A stretch of 64,000 bases of DNA, from NCBI RefSeq assembly GCF_014946725.1, contig NZ_JACFXY010000001.1:186001-250000 (forward strand). Direction: 5' to 3'. Each line of letters opens with the position of its first letter. The stretch's first letter is position 1. Of the stretch, positions 8,883 to 17,482 are shown one piece after another. The position numbers and the translations under genes are program-made. The notes below the pieces were generated by a model. That model ran no database searches. It saw only the letters and a list, made by a program, of their open reading frames with translations, and was not told where the DNA came from. The DNA is from Mixta mediterraneensis (GTDB taxonomy: Bacteria; Pseudomonadota; Gammaproteobacteria; Enterobacterales; Enterobacteriaceae).

Positions 8883-9146
8883 ATGATTGCTGTAATTTTT
8901 GGTCGCCCAGGCTGTTCTTATTGTGTTCGTGCTAAAGAGCTGGCTGATAAGCTGGCTGCCGATCGTGATGATTTTAGCTATCAGTACGTTGATATTCAGG
9001 CGGAGGGAATTACCAAAGCGGATCTGGAAGCCAGCGCAGGTAAACCGGTTAGCACCGTGCCGCAGATTTTCCTGGATGAGCAGCACATCGGTGGTTATAC
9101 CGAATTTGCGGCCTGGTCTAAAGAAAATCTGGGTTTTAGCGCGTAA
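8883..9146 (+). CDS. grxA: Glutaredoxin 1 with CSYC active site
   Basis: GrxA is a small cytoplasmic thiol-disulfide oxidoreductase that uses glutathione to reduce ribonucleotide reductase, PAPS reductase and OxyR. The 87-residue protein aligns along its whole length with E. coli GrxA, including the cis-proline loop STVPQIFLD and the GGYTEF segment near residue 71. The active site reads GCSYC (cysteines 11 and 14), whereas E. coli has GCPYC. The DNA (TGT TCT TAT TGT) is unambiguous. The ribosome site AAGGAG lies at 8871-8876. It is divergent from ybjC as in E. coli. Confidence 0.96.
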   Translation: MIAVIFGRPGCSYCVRAKELADKLAADRDDFSYQYVDIQAEGITKADLEASAGKPVSTVPQIFLDEQHIGGYTEFAAWSKENLGFSA

Positions 9147-9596
9147 GTCCTTTCAAAGCGGAGCCGTGACAGCTGGCTCCGTCCTAACGGCAAGCATCGC
9201 CTTCTCGCCGCGTCGTACGGCAAACATTGTACGTCCATCCAATGAGCCTTAACAGCCGATGACAACCGTTGAGATACGTTGTTTAGCTGCGCCCGTTAAT
9301 AGTGTGCCTGCAAGGTTATCGGCTGTAACTGGCTGGTTAAGCTGTACGTATGTTGTAAATCATCCACAGCCGAGCGCGCCCTGGTGCTTTATTTGCTGCT
9401 TCCAGGTGGAAATAAAAAGCAACAGCCCGCGCTTCGTATGAATGTATTCCCCCATAGCTGAAAACGGGTTTTCTGACTAGAATAGCCGCCGTTTTAACCG
9501 CTACCGCTTTTCGATGCGGGACGGGCACGGCTTGCGCTGCACCTCAATAAAACAAGCTACACTTCAATCGGTTACTTACACACAAGAAGTTAAACA
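9147..9596. other. Intergenic region between grxA and ybjL
   Basis: This 450-base gap holds no convincing gene. The ybjM gene found here in E. coli is absent. A stem CGGAGCC / GGCTCCG at 9160-9182 lies just after grxA, without a T-run, and may close that transcript. A 9-base inverted repeat ACAGCCGAT (9252-9260) and ATCGGCTGT (9318-9326) is also present. The last 100 bases should carry the ybjL promoter. Confidence 0.4.
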
Positions 9597-11285
9597 GTGA
9601 ATATTAATGTCGCAGAATTGTTAACCGGAAATGACATTCTGTTATTATTTGTCGTATTAACGCTCGGGCTTTGTCTGGGTAAATTGCGTCTCGGCTCGGT
9701 CCAGCTGGGAAACGCCATTGGCGTATTAGTTATTTCTTTATTATTAGGCCAACAACACTTCACCATTAATACTGATGCATTGAGCCTGGGCTTTATGCTG
9801 TTTATTTTCTGTGTCGGTGTTGAAGCGGGTCCTAATTTTTTCTCTATTTTTTTTCGCGACGGTAAAAACTATTTTATGTTGGCTATCGTCATGGTGGCCA
9901 GTGCGCTGCTATTAGCGTTAGGTTTAGGCAAACTGTTTGGCTGGGACATCGGCTTAACGGCTGGCATGCTGGCAGGATCGATGACGTCTACCCCGGTCTT
10001 AGTTGGCGCAGGCGATACCCTGCGACAAAGCATCGGCGACAGTAAACAGTTAGCTTTGATGCAAGATCATCTCAGCCTTGGCTACGCCATTACTTACCTG
10101 ATTGGATTAGTTAGCCTGATTTTTGGCGCGCGCTATCTGCCACGCCTGCAACATCAGGATTTATCCACCTGCGCACAGCAAATTGCTCGTGAACGGGGTC
10201 TGGATGCAGACAGCCAGCGCAAAGTTTTTTTGCCGGTGATCCGCGCCTATCGCGTCGGCCCGGAACTGGTGGCCTGGAGCGGCGGTAAAAATTTGCGTGG
10301 ATTAGGAATTTATCGCCAGACCGGCTGCTACATCGAACGTATCCGCCGTAACGGCATTCTCGCCAGCCCGGATGGTGACGCTGTGCTGCAAGCCGGTGAT
10401 GACATCTCGCTGGTTGGCTATCCTGATGCGCACGCCCGCCTTGATCCCAGCTTCCGCAACGGTAAAGAAGTTTTTGACCGCGACCTGTTGGATATGCGCA
10501 TCGTCACCGAAGAAATCGTGGTGAAAAACCATAACGCGGTGAATAAGCGTCTGAGTAAACTTAACCTCACCGATCACGGTTGTTTTCTTAACCGCGTTAT
10601 TCGCAGCCAGATTGAAATGCCAATTGATGACAACATCATCCTGAATAAAGGGGATGTATTACAAGTCAGCGGCGAAGCGCGTCGTGTTAAAAGCGTGGCC
10701 GACCGTATTGGCTTTATCGCTATTCACAGTCAGATGACCGATCTGCTGGCATTTTGTGCCTTTTTTATTGTGGGTTTGATGATTGGCTTAATCACTTTTC
10801 AGTTCAGCAATTTTAGTTTCGGCATTGGTAACGCCGCCGGTTTGCTGTTTGCGGGGATTATGCTGGGCTTCCTGCGCGCCAACCATCCCACGTTCGGCTA
10901 TATCCCGCAAGGTGCGCTGACCATGGTGAAAGAGTTTGGTTTGATGGTATTTATGGCGGGCGTTGGGCTGAGTGCAGGCGGCAGTATCAACCATGGTCTG
11001 AGCAGCGACGGTGTGCTAATGCTGCTATGCGGTTTGCTGGTCAGCCTGCTGCCGGTGGTGATCTGCTATCTGTTCGGGGCTTATGTATTGCGAATGAACC
11101 GTGCGCTGCTGTTTGGCGCGATCATGGGCGCACGGACCTGCGCACCAGCCATGGAGATTATTAGCGACACCGCGCGCAGCAATATTCCGGCGCTCGGCTA
11201 TGCCGGGACTTATGCCATCGCCAATGTGCTGCTGACGCTGGCGGGCACCCTTATCGTTATTGTCTGGCCAATTCTGCCCTTATAA
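9597..11285 (+). CDS. ybjL: YbjL, putative transporter of the AAE family with two RCK_C domains
   Basis: The 562-residue inner-membrane protein has two blocks of membrane helices (about residues 10-185 and 380-560). They are separated by a soluble region of two TrkA-C/RCK_C domains (about 195-365, with GRNVGELV-like glycine turns). This is the layout of the aspartate:alanine exchanger family and of E. coli YbjL and YidE. The [16 protein letters not shown] segment near residue 127 and [16 protein letters not shown] near 520 are the paired family signatures. The substrate of YbjL is not known. The sRNA gene rybB follows immediately, as in E. coli. Confidence 0.94.
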   Translation: MNINVAELLTGNDILLLFVVLTLGLCLGKLRLGSVQLGNAIGVLVISLLLGQQHFTINTDALSLGFMLFIFCVGVEAGPNFFSIFFRDGKNYFMLAIVMVASALLLALGLGKLFGWDIGLTAGMLAGSMTSTPVLVGAGDTLRQSIGDSKQLALMQDHLSLGYAITYLIGLVSLIFGARYLPRLQHQDLSTCAQQIARERGLDADSQRKVFLPVIRAYRVGPELVAWSGGKNLRGLGIYRQTGCYIERIRRNGILASPDGDAVLQAGDDISLVGYPDAHARLDPSFRNGKEVFDRDLLDMRIVTEEIVVKNHNAVNKRLSKLNLTDHGCFLNRVIRSQIEMPIDDNIILNKGDVLQVSGEARRVKSVADRIGFIAIHSQMTDLLAFCAFFIVGLMIGLITFQFSNFSFGIGNAAGLLFAGIMLGFLRANHPTFGYIPQGALTMVKEFGLMVFMAGVGLSAGGSINHGLSSDGVLMLLCGLLVSLLPVVICYLFGAYVLRMNRALLFGAIMGARTCAPAMEIISDTARSNIPALGYAGTYAIANVLLTLAGTLIVIVWPILPL

Positions 11286-11305
11286 AATTTTTTTAGCTGA
11301 GTCCA

Positions 11306-11332
11306 GAACTTTTTTGTTAAGTCACAGTCTGA
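11306..11332 (+). promoter_or_regulatory. Sigma-E promoter of rybB
   Basis: The -35 element GAACTT (11306-11311) and the -10 element GTCTGA (11327-11332) are separated by 15 bases. The first base of the sRNA falls 7 bases downstream. Sigma-E promoters have GAACTT and TCTGA-type elements at this spacing, and rybB is a known sigma-E target, so the assignment is consistent with both sequence and gene. Confidence 0.82.
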
Positions 11333-11338
11333 TTAAGT

Positions 11339-11407
11339 GCCACTGCTTTTCTTTGAAATCCCCAGATTGTGGAGCCCGTTAACCTTTTAGTTAGCGGGTT
11401 TTTTTAT
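11339..11407 (+). ncRNA. rybB: RybB, sigma-E-dependent Hfq-binding small RNA
   Basis: The sequence beginning GCCACTGCTTTTCTTTGA matches the 5' seed of E. coli RybB base for base over its first 18 positions. It continues with the conserved TCCCCA...TGTGGAGCCC middle hairpin. It ends with a terminator stem CCCGTTAAC / GTTAGCGGG and seven T residues (11374-11407). RybB represses outer-membrane porin mRNAs through its 5' seed when sigma-E responds to envelope stress. The position directly after ybjL is as in E. coli. The terminal stem differs from E. coli but keeps its pairing. Confidence 0.95.
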
Positions 11408-11679
11408 GCCTGACATCACTCTCCTCTGTCGTCCAGCCTGCCCTTCATCCCGATGTCATCAAACCTAAACCGTTTTGCAACCTAAATAAAGATTAAGACT
11501 TTCTGCTATGGACGAATGTGCCTGTTACTTTCAGGATAGCGCGCTTATGTTATTAGCAATTCTTGCGTTTAGCTTTAGCCGATCGATAAACCCGAACCGG
11601 CATATTTCTGCCTGTTGCAGAGAACGCTGTCTGGGATCGCTGGGCCTAACGCCCTTTTCAATGAGGAATGCCACCCGTA
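11408..11679. other. Intergenic region between rybB and ybjG
   Basis: About 270 bases without a supported gene. It should hold the ybjG promoter. I see no clear operator. A frame from 11508 has no ribosome site and no recognisable product. Confidence 0.4.
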
Positions 11680-12285
11680 ATGGAAGAGTTAAACCGCAGG
11701 CTGTTTATATTGATCAACGCCACGTCAGATTCGCCGATCTGGATGCTGCAACTGGCGACATTTATTGCCAAAGACCTGATTGCTATCGTGCCGCTGCTGA
11801 TCGTCGCGTTATGGCTATGGGGTCCACATACACAGGTTAAATCCCAGCGGGTGCTGGTATTGAAAACCGGCATGGCTTTGATTTATGCACTCGCGATATC
11901 CTGGTGCGTGGGGCAATTGCTGCCACATCCGCGCCCGTTTGCTATGGGCCTGGGGCATCAATTTCTACGTCATGCTGCTGACGATTCTTATCCCAGCGAT
12001 CACGGCACGACTATTTTTACCTTTGCGCTGGCGTTCATCTTCTGGCATCGCCTGTGGTCTGGGGTAATTTTGTTAGGGATTGGCAGCGTTATCGCCTGGT
12101 CTCGGGTGTATTTAGGCGTGCACTGGCCCATGGATATGTTGGGCGGCTTTTTGGTCGGTCTGCTGGGGTGTCTGGCGTCGCATCTCGCCTGGCAGCACTA
12201 CGGCAATCGCATGTTGAATGTGGTTAATTCGCTGTATCGCGCTTTATTCGCTTTACCGATTCGCAAGGGTTGGGTACAAAACTAA
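11680..12285 (+). CDS. ybjG: Undecaprenyl pyrophosphate phosphatase YbjG (PAP2 family)
   Basis: YbjG dephosphorylates undecaprenyl pyrophosphate on the periplasmic side of the inner membrane, recycling the lipid carrier for cell-wall synthesis. I chose the ATG at 11680 (201 residues, MEELNRRLFILINAT), which aligns with the E. coli start; an ATG at 11668 is too close to the GAGGAA site. The three PAP2 motifs are present: HPRPF near residue 83, YPSDHGT near 105 and SRVYLGVHWPMD near 142. Five to six membrane helices are predicted. A symmetric terminator separates it from the convergent dacC. Confidence 0.94.
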   Translation: MEELNRRLFILINATSDSPIWMLQLATFIAKDLIAIVPLLIVALWLWGPHTQVKSQRVLVLKTGMALIYALAISWCVGQLLPHPRPFAMGLGHQFLRHAADDSYPSDHGTTIFTFALAFIFWHRLWSGVILLGIGSVIAWSRVYLGVHWPMDMLGGFLVGLLGCLASHLAWQHYGNRMLNVVNSLYRALFALPIRKGWVQN

Positions 12286-12292
12286 AAACAGC

Positions 12293-12320
12293 GGGACGCA
12301 TCGCTGCGTCCCTGATTTTT
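12293..12320. terminator. Bidirectional terminator between ybjG and dacC
   Basis: A perfect 8-base stem GGGACGCA / TGCGTCCC with a TCGC loop is flanked by TGATTTTT on the right and CTAAAAACAGC on the left. It can therefore terminate the convergent ybjG and dacC transcripts. Confidence 0.87.
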
Positions 12321-13518
12321 ATGAAAACCACTTCCCGAACCAGCCATTGAATTTCATCATCACAAAATCAATGATGCGGCTAAAAAAGCCGCCCTGCGGC
12401 ATATCCTGCATCACCACCAGCGGACGCTGTTCAATGGTTTTACCATTTAGCTGGAAATTGATCGTCCCGACCACCTGATTTTTCTTCAGCGGCGCTTCCA
12501 GTTGTGGCGAGTTCAGCGTGTAGCTGGCCTTCAGATTTTTCATCTGTCCTTTTGGAATGGTCAAGGCGGCGTCTTTGGCTACGCCCAGGTTCACTTGATT
12601 TTGCTCACCAAACCAGACGCGCTGCTGGGCAAAAGGCGCATCCGCTTTAATTGGCGTAACCGTTTCGTAGAAGCGGAAACCCCAGGTCAACAGCTTCTCA
12701 CTTTCGCGAAAACGGATTGCATCGCTGGCGGTGCCAAGCACCACCGAAATCAAACGCATGTCGCCTTCGGTCGCCGAGGCCACCAGATTATTCCCTGCCC
12801 CCGATGTGTGGCCGGTTTTGATGCCGTCAACCTTCAGGTTAGTGCTCCACAGCAGGCGATTGCGATTCCTCTGGCGGATATTATTGAAGGTAAATTCCTT
12901 CTCTTTATTCAGCGCATATTCTTCCGGCACATCACGAATAAGCGCCTGACCAATCAGCGCCATATCACGTGCGGTGCTGTATTGCCCCTCGGCATCTAAA
13001 CCGTGCACCGTCATAAAATGCGTATTTTTCAGACCAAGCGCTTTAACGTAATTGTTCATCAAACCGATAAACGCATCCTGACTGCCCGCCACATAGTCCG
13101 CCAGCGCGATACAGGCATCGTTACCCGACTGAATCACAATGCCTTTATTCAATTCATGTACCGGAATGCGATCGCCCGGCTTCAGGAACATCAGCGATGA
13201 ACCTTTCAGTTTTGGATTACCCGTCGCCCATGCATCCTGGCCTACGGTCACACTGTCATCCGCTTTTATCTTGCCCGCTTTGATCGCCTGACCCACCACG
13301 TAACTGGTCATCATTTTGGTCAGGCTGGCAGGATCGAGACGCTGGTCAGCATTGGATTCGGTCAACACTTTGCCGCTGGCGTAATCCATTAAAATATAAG
13401 CCTTAGCGTCGATCTGAGGAGCATCAGGCGCTTGTTCCGCGAATACGCTGACAGGCGCAACGAGTAAAGAGGTCGCAGCAAAGAGCCGCAGGCGAGAAGC
13501 AAAGTGTTTTTTTGTCAT
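12319..13518 (-). CDS. dacC: D-alanyl-D-alanine carboxypeptidase DacC (PBP6)
   Basis: This periplasmic penicillin-binding protein trims the terminal D-alanine from peptidoglycan pentapeptides. The 399-residue protein has a signal peptide (residues 1-27, cleavage after SVFA). The three active-site motifs are SLTK (65-68), SGN (131-133) and KTG (234-236). A beta-sheet PBP5_C domain follows, with a C-terminal amphipathic helix ([18 protein letters not shown] end) that anchors it to the membrane. It could be DacA by sequence alone, but the position beside ybjG and upstream of yliI and rimO is that of dacC in E. coli; deoR, which lies between dacC and ybjG there, is missing. Confidence 0.92.
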   Translation of the reverse strand: MTKKHFASRLRLFAATSLLVAPVSVFAEQAPDAPQIDAKAYILMDYASGKVLTESNADQRLDPASLTKMMTSYVVGQAIKAGKIKADDSVTVGQDAWATGNPKLKGSSLMFLKPGDRIPVHELNKGIVIQSGNDACIALADYVAGSQDAFIGLMNNYVKALGLKNTHFMTVHGLDAEGQYSTARDMALIGQALIRDVPEEYALNKEKEFTFNNIRQRNRNRLLWSTNLKVDGIKTGHTSGAGNNLVASATEGDMRLISVVLGTASDAIRFRESEKLLTWGFRFYETVTPIKADAPFAQQRVWFGEQNQVNLGVAKDAALTIPKGQMKNLKASYTLNSPQLEAPLKKNQVVGTINFQLNGKTIEQRPLVVMQDMPQGGFFSRIIDFVMMKFNGWFGKWFS

Positions 13519-13787
13519 GGGCTTGCCGGAGTGTCCTTATTAAATCAGGGTTTAAGGCAGAAAATCTTCAGTTAGAACGCTAACCGCTGGCGTCAGCGAA
13601 AAAAACCGGTGAATCGTAAAGTTTTTTAGAGTTTAGTCGAGTAACCCTGGCATTCATGCTGCGTGCTTGCCAGTTTTCTCCCAGCGCGTCGTCAGAAAAA
13701 ATACGTGAAAATCCGATTTTTCGCAGAACAGTTAAGGCCGTCACAAATTTCAGCTAACCTGATTTCAGTCAGCCTGAGGAGGATCCC
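13519..13787. other. Divergent promoter region between dacC and a HAD gene
   Basis: These 269 bases separate two divergent genes and should carry both promoters. The stretch is rich in short A/T runs. I see no gene and no clear operator. The downstream gene has a strong ribosome site, GAGGAGG at 13775-13781. Confidence 0.4.
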
Positions 13788-14444
13788 ATGGACTTAGCCC
13801 TGTTTGATCTGGATGAAACCCTGATTTGCGATGACAGCACCAGCCTGTGGCTGCGCTGGCTGGCTTCACAAGGTTTTGCATCTAACGACCTTATCGACGA
13901 AGAGCAGGCATTAATGGCGCAATATTATGCCGGCACCCTTTCTATAGAAGAATACATGAATAAAACTCTCGCTCCGCTGGCTGGCATGGCAACCATGACT
14001 GTGGACGGCTGGGTTCGGCGCTTTATCCATCGCGACATTATGCCTCGGGTCTTTCCGGCGGCCCGTGAACGTATTCAGTGGCATCAGCAACGCGGCGATA
14101 ACGTAATGATTATCTCCGCCAGTGGCGAACATTTAGTTATTCCCATCGCCGAACGTTTAGGGGCATATGGCGCGTTAGCTATTGGCGTTGAGGTGGTTAA
14201 TGATCGCTACAGCGGCCTGACTTACGGCACCATGACCTATAAAGAGGGTAAAGTGACGCGCCTGACTGACTGGAAAGCACTCCAGGAAGATGAAACCTAT
14301 AACCGGACCTGGGCTTACAGCGATTCGATGAATGACCTGCCCTTGCTGGCCCTGGCCGATCATGCCCACGTGATTAATCCTGATGCATTGCTGCATCAGG
14401 AAGCTCTGGACCGGGGTTGGGAAGTGTGCCGCTGGGTGCGATAA
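13788..14444 (+). CDS. HAD-superfamily hydrolase, SerB-like (IB subfamily)
   Basis: The 218-residue cytoplasmic protein has HAD motif I at the N-terminus (DLDETL, nucleophile Asp7 and acid Asp9). Motif II is the serine in MIISASGEH near residue 108, and motif IV is YSDSMNDLPLL near residue 177. A helical cap between motifs I and II places it in the HAD-IB group with phosphoserine phosphatase-like enzymes. The physiological substrate cannot be told from sequence. The start ATG follows a strong GAGGAGG site. Its stop codon directly abuts the stop codon of the convergent yliI. Absent from the E. coli version of this locus, as far as I recall. Confidence 0.85.
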   Translation: MDLALFDLDETLICDDSTSLWLRWLASQGFASNDLIDEEQALMAQYYAGTLSIEEYMNKTLAPLAGMATMTVDGWVRRFIHRDIMPRVFPAARERIQWHQQRGDNVMIISASGEHLVIPIAERLGAYGALAIGVEVVNDRYSGLTYGTMTYKEGKVTRLTDWKALQEDETYNRTWAYSDSMNDLPLLALADHAHVINPDALLHQEALDRGWEVCRWVR

Positions 14445-15575
14445 TTATCCGCGGGACGCTTTCGCGTCCTGTTCTAATCCGACCTTCAGCAGCTTGCCAT
14501 TAGCTTCATCGGTGAGCACGTAAAGGTAGCCATCCGGCCCCTGGCGGACGTCACGAATGCGCTCGTTGCGATCTTTTAATAACCGCTGCTCCTCAACCAC
14601 CTTCTCGCCGTTCACCCGCAAGCGAATCAAACTTTTTTCCTTCAGCGCGCCGATAAACAGCGAATTTTTCCACTGAGGAAAACGCGCGCTGTTATAGAAA
14701 GCCATGCCGCTGATGGCGGGAGAGACCTTCCAGTAGAAAACGGGCTGCTCAGTGCCATCAACATGTGTGCCCTTTGATTCCGGCACTTTCTCGCCGCTGT
14801 AATCAATACCGTAGGTCGCCAGCGGCCAGCCGTAATTTTTCCCTTTTTCTGGAATATTGACTTCATCGCCGCCACGTGGCCCATGCTCACTTTCCCAGAT
14901 TTTTTGCGTCCAGGGATTGAGCGCCAGCCCTTGTGGATTACGCAGGCCATACGCCCAAATTTCGGGACGTATGCCGCTGTGATTAACAAACGGGTTATCT
15001 TTCGGCACGCTGCCGTCGCCATTCAAACGCAGTAGTTTACCTTGCAGCTTATCTGTATCCTGCGCGGCGCTGCTGACGAAGTTATCGCCAAAGGCAATCC
15101 ACAAAAAGCCCTGTCGGTCAAAAGCCAGTCGTGTTCCGATGTTATTACCGCTCGACAATGCTGGGGTCTGGCGAATCACTTCATGAAAGTCGCTAAGCTG
15201 GCGATTATCTTTGCTCAGCGTGCCATAGCCGACTACCGCCCCTGCCTTACCACTGCTGTCAGCTTCGGTATAACTCAGCCAGACGCGACGGTTTTGTGCA
15301 AAATCCGGTGCCAGCACCACGTCCAGCAAACCACTTTGACGGTGCGCCCACACTTTTGGCACGCCCTGAATCGGTCTGGATAAACCGCTGTCCTGTCGCC
15401 AGCTGCGTAACTGACCGGAACGTTCGGTAATCAATACGGTTTGGTTATCTGGCAAAAATGCCAGTGACCAGGGATGGTCGAGCTTGTCTTGCAGCACCTG
15501 AACCTGTAGGTCTGCCGCCAGCGTCGAAAAAGAGCACATTACGCTGAAAACCAGCGCGGCGGGGAAGCGAGTCAT
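14445..15575 (-). CDS. yliI: Soluble aldose sugar dehydrogenase (PQQ-dependent), YliI/Asd
   Basis: The 376-residue protein has a signal peptide (residues 1-20, cleavage after STLA). It carries the six-bladed beta-propeller of the soluble glucose/sorbosone dehydrogenase family. Recognisable segments are DHPWSLAFLPD near residue 33, GNNIGTRLAFD near 143 and ESEHGPRGGDEVN near 235, which hold catalytic and PQQ or calcium ligands. It oxidises aldoses in the periplasm with PQQ. PQQ synthesis genes are not in this window. Synteny with dacC and rimO matches E. coli yliI. Confidence 0.92.
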   Translation of the reverse strand: MTRFPAALVFSVMCSFSTLAADLQVQVLQDKLDHPWSLAFLPDNQTVLITERSGQLRSWRQDSGLSRPIQGVPKVWAHRQSGLLDVVLAPDFAQNRRVWLSYTEADSSGKAGAVVGYGTLSKDNRQLSDFHEVIRQTPALSSGNNIGTRLAFDRQGFLWIAFGDNFVSSAAQDTDKLQGKLLRLNGDGSVPKDNPFVNHSGIRPEIWAYGLRNPQGLALNPWTQKIWESEHGPRGGDEVNIPEKGKNYGWPLATYGIDYSGEKVPESKGTHVDGTEQPVFYWKVSPAISGMAFYNSARFPQWKNSLFIGALKEKSLIRLRVNGEKVVEEQRLLKDRNERIRDVRQGPDGYLYVLTDEANGKLLKVGLEQDAKASRG

Positions 15576-15686
15576 GGCACTCTCCTGTTGGGATACAATG
15601 CCCTTAAGCGTAGACAGCTGTTACAGAACGATGTCTGAGATTTACAAAAGATTAAATCAGCGACCCCATATCATCGTCCTTAGCGC
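15576..15686. other. Short gap between yliI and the DUF3313 lipoprotein gene
   Basis: About 110 bases between two minus-strand genes; it should hold the yliI promoter. No gene or clear terminator is visible. Confidence 0.35.
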
Positions 15687-16349
15687 TTATTGCCGTGCAT
15701 CAAAAGCCACGGCGTCACGTATCATCGTATCGAGGCCGGGTTTCAGGTCGGCAAAGGTAATGGGTGCGTTGCTGTTAGTGACTGTTTTACCAAACGCTTT
15801 GCGCACGACTTTGATCAACGGTTTGCCGGTTCGCGCGTCGCTGATTTCAACTTCCAGAAACAATTCACTGTTTTGTATGCGATAGCCGGAAGCCGCCATC
15901 GTACCGGCAACAACCGCGGCGATCGGCACCATTTCATAGAACTGCATGCCCTTATTTTCTGCGGTTACAGCAGTAATAGCACTGCGCACGCTTAACGAAC
16001 GCGGGCCTTTTTGCGACACCAGCGGTTTACGGGTTGCAATAGCCCCTTTCAGCTGAATATCGATGTAATTGCGCACCTCATCCAGCGTTTGCTGACTGAT
16101 ACGCTGCGTCGGACGCGCTGCCGGATAATAAACCACGGGGGTGTAGACCACCTCGTTATAATTGCTGTTGTGATAGTCCGGTGAAATCCAGCGCAACGTA
16201 GGTTGGCCACTCGCCGAATCGCTGGGTTTTAATTCACTGTAATCACCTAAAAAACCTGAATATTGCTGCTTATCCGCTACCTGTGAAGTGCACCCCATCA
16301 AAAGCAGTGAAGCGACGACAAGCAATGCCGTAAGAGAGGAAGTACGCAT
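15687..16349 (-). CDS. DUF3313 family lipoprotein
   Basis: A 220-residue protein with a lipoprotein signal peptide: the lipobox LLMGC places the lipidated cysteine at residue 20, and the next residue is Thr, which favours sorting to the outer membrane. The rest resembles the DUF3313 family, with repeated segments about charged beta-strands, an alanine/glycine-rich hydrophobic stretch MVPIAAVVAGTMAASGY near residue 140 and the acceptor segment LFLEVEISDARTGK near 165. Function is unknown. It lies between yliI and a carbonic anhydrase gene, each with its own likely promoter. Confidence 0.83.
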   Translation of the reverse strand: MRTSSLTALLVVASLLLMGCTSQVADKQQYSGFLGDYSELKPSDSASGQPTLRWISPDYHNSNYNEVVYTPVVYYPAARPTQRISQQTLDEVRNYIDIQLKGAIATRKPLVSQKGPRSLSVRSAITAVTAENKGMQFYEMVPIAAVVAGTMAASGYRIQNSELFLEVEISDARTGKPLIKVVRKAFGKTVTNSNAPITFADLKPGLDTMIRDAVAFDARQ

Positions 16350-16439
16350 AGCAAACTCACTTATGTAAAGAAGGCTTTACTAAGCATAGATAAGCTAAAC
16401 CGTTTGTGCGGCGAAAGGGGGGAAAGGATGAGAACAATA

Positions 16440-16464
16440 AGCCCGCCGCAGGACGAGGCGGGCT
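16440..16464 (-). terminator. Probable terminator downstream of the carbonic anhydrase gene
   Basis: An 8-base GC-rich stem AGCCCGCC / GGCGGGCT with a 9-base loop lies 8 bases past the stop codon of the carbonic anhydrase gene. The tail on the minus strand (TATTGTTC) is only moderately T-rich. Confidence 0.68.
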
Positions 16465-16472
16465 GGAAGACG

Positions 16473-17108
16473 TTACTCGAAACAGGTATCAGGGTTATCA
16501 GCCAGCGAAATGAACTGCTTGCCACCTTCAGTCAATGCAATAATCTGCCCGCTTTCAATATCATAAACCCAACCATGCAGACGCAGCGCACCTTTACGCA
16601 GCGCGACCGCCACGGAGGGATGGGTTTTCATATTATTAAGCTGGGCGATAACGTTCTCTCTTACCATTTCGTTCAGCTTCTTCTCAGGCGAGTCATATTG
16701 CCGCCCTTCCACCACCGCTTTCGCCGCATCAGCGTAGCGCAGCCAGTGTTCCACCGCTGGCATGGTATCCATACACTGGCAAGATGCGATAGCGTTCATG
16801 GCTCCGCAGTTAGAGTGACCACAAATGATGATGTCGGTAACACCCAACGCAACCACCGCGTATTCGATGGTTGCCGAAACACCGCCCGGTTCAGGGCCAA
16901 ATGACGGTACGATATTGCCCGCATTACGAATAACGAACAGCTGTCCTGGCTCCTGCTGGGTCACCAGTTCCGGCACCAGTCGGCTATCAGAACAGGAAAT
17001 AAACAGCGCTTTCGGATTTTGATTCGACGCCAGGCTTTTGAAAAGATCCTTCCTTTCGGGAAACACATTCTGCTGGAAATTCAGAAATCCATTGATGATC
17101 TCTTTCAT
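16473..17108 (-). CDS. Beta-class carbonic anhydrase
   Basis: This enzyme interconverts CO2 and bicarbonate in the cytoplasm. The 211-residue protein has the zinc ligands and catalytic pair of the beta class: CSDSR (Cys39, Asp41, Arg43) and CGHSNCG (His98, Cys101). It is closer in length and motifs to the CynT-type than to E. coli Can, but no cyanase gene lies nearby, so I give no symbol. The start ATG at 17108 is followed by [12 protein letters not shown], the usual N-terminus. Confidence 0.93.
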   Translation of the reverse strand: MKEIINGFLNFQQNVFPERKDLFKSLASNQNPKALFISCSDSRLVPELVTQQEPGQLFVIRNAGNIVPSFGPEPGGVSATIEYAVVALGVTDIIICGHSNCGAMNAIASCQCMDTMPAVEHWLRYADAAKAVVEGRQYDSPEKKLNEMVRENVIAQLNNMKTHPSVAVALRKGALRLHGWVYDIESGQIIALTEGGKQFISLADNPDTCFE

Positions 17109-17482
17109 TATTTAGCTCTCACATTATCCACTTCGTCAGCTAAAGGATCGATGCCTTTAGTGTTGATTTGTCTGTCTATTATTAAAGCAAACAGCCAAAT
17201 ATCAACGAGGATTTAAGCAAACGTCCCCACTAAACACAACCTTTGCGTTATTTACCTCTGCCGGCAAACTGTGCGTAAAATTTGCCGGATTAAATATTCA
17301 GCTCGCATTTACCGAAAAAAAACCGCTATTTTAACCTGTGTTTTTCAGGTGTTAGCAGATCGTTTTTTCTCTGCCGCTTTACGGGATGTTGACCTGATAA
17401 ACCCTTACAGATAACGCTACAATTTTCATTTCAACACAGGTAAAATCCCGCGCCATCGCTGTGCTGAACCGGAAATAAGGCT
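17109..17482. other. Divergent promoter region between carbonic anhydrase and rimO genes
   Basis: These 374 bases carry promoters for two divergent genes. TACAAT at 17418-17423, upstream of rimO, is a good -10 match but has no convincing -35 partner. I see no gene and no strong repeat. Confidence 0.4.

Noticed and set aside
9252..9326. Inverted repeat ACAGCCGAT / ATCGGCTGT between grxA and ybjL as an sRNA
   Set aside because: The arms are 57 bases apart, with no promoter or terminator signals in the right places.
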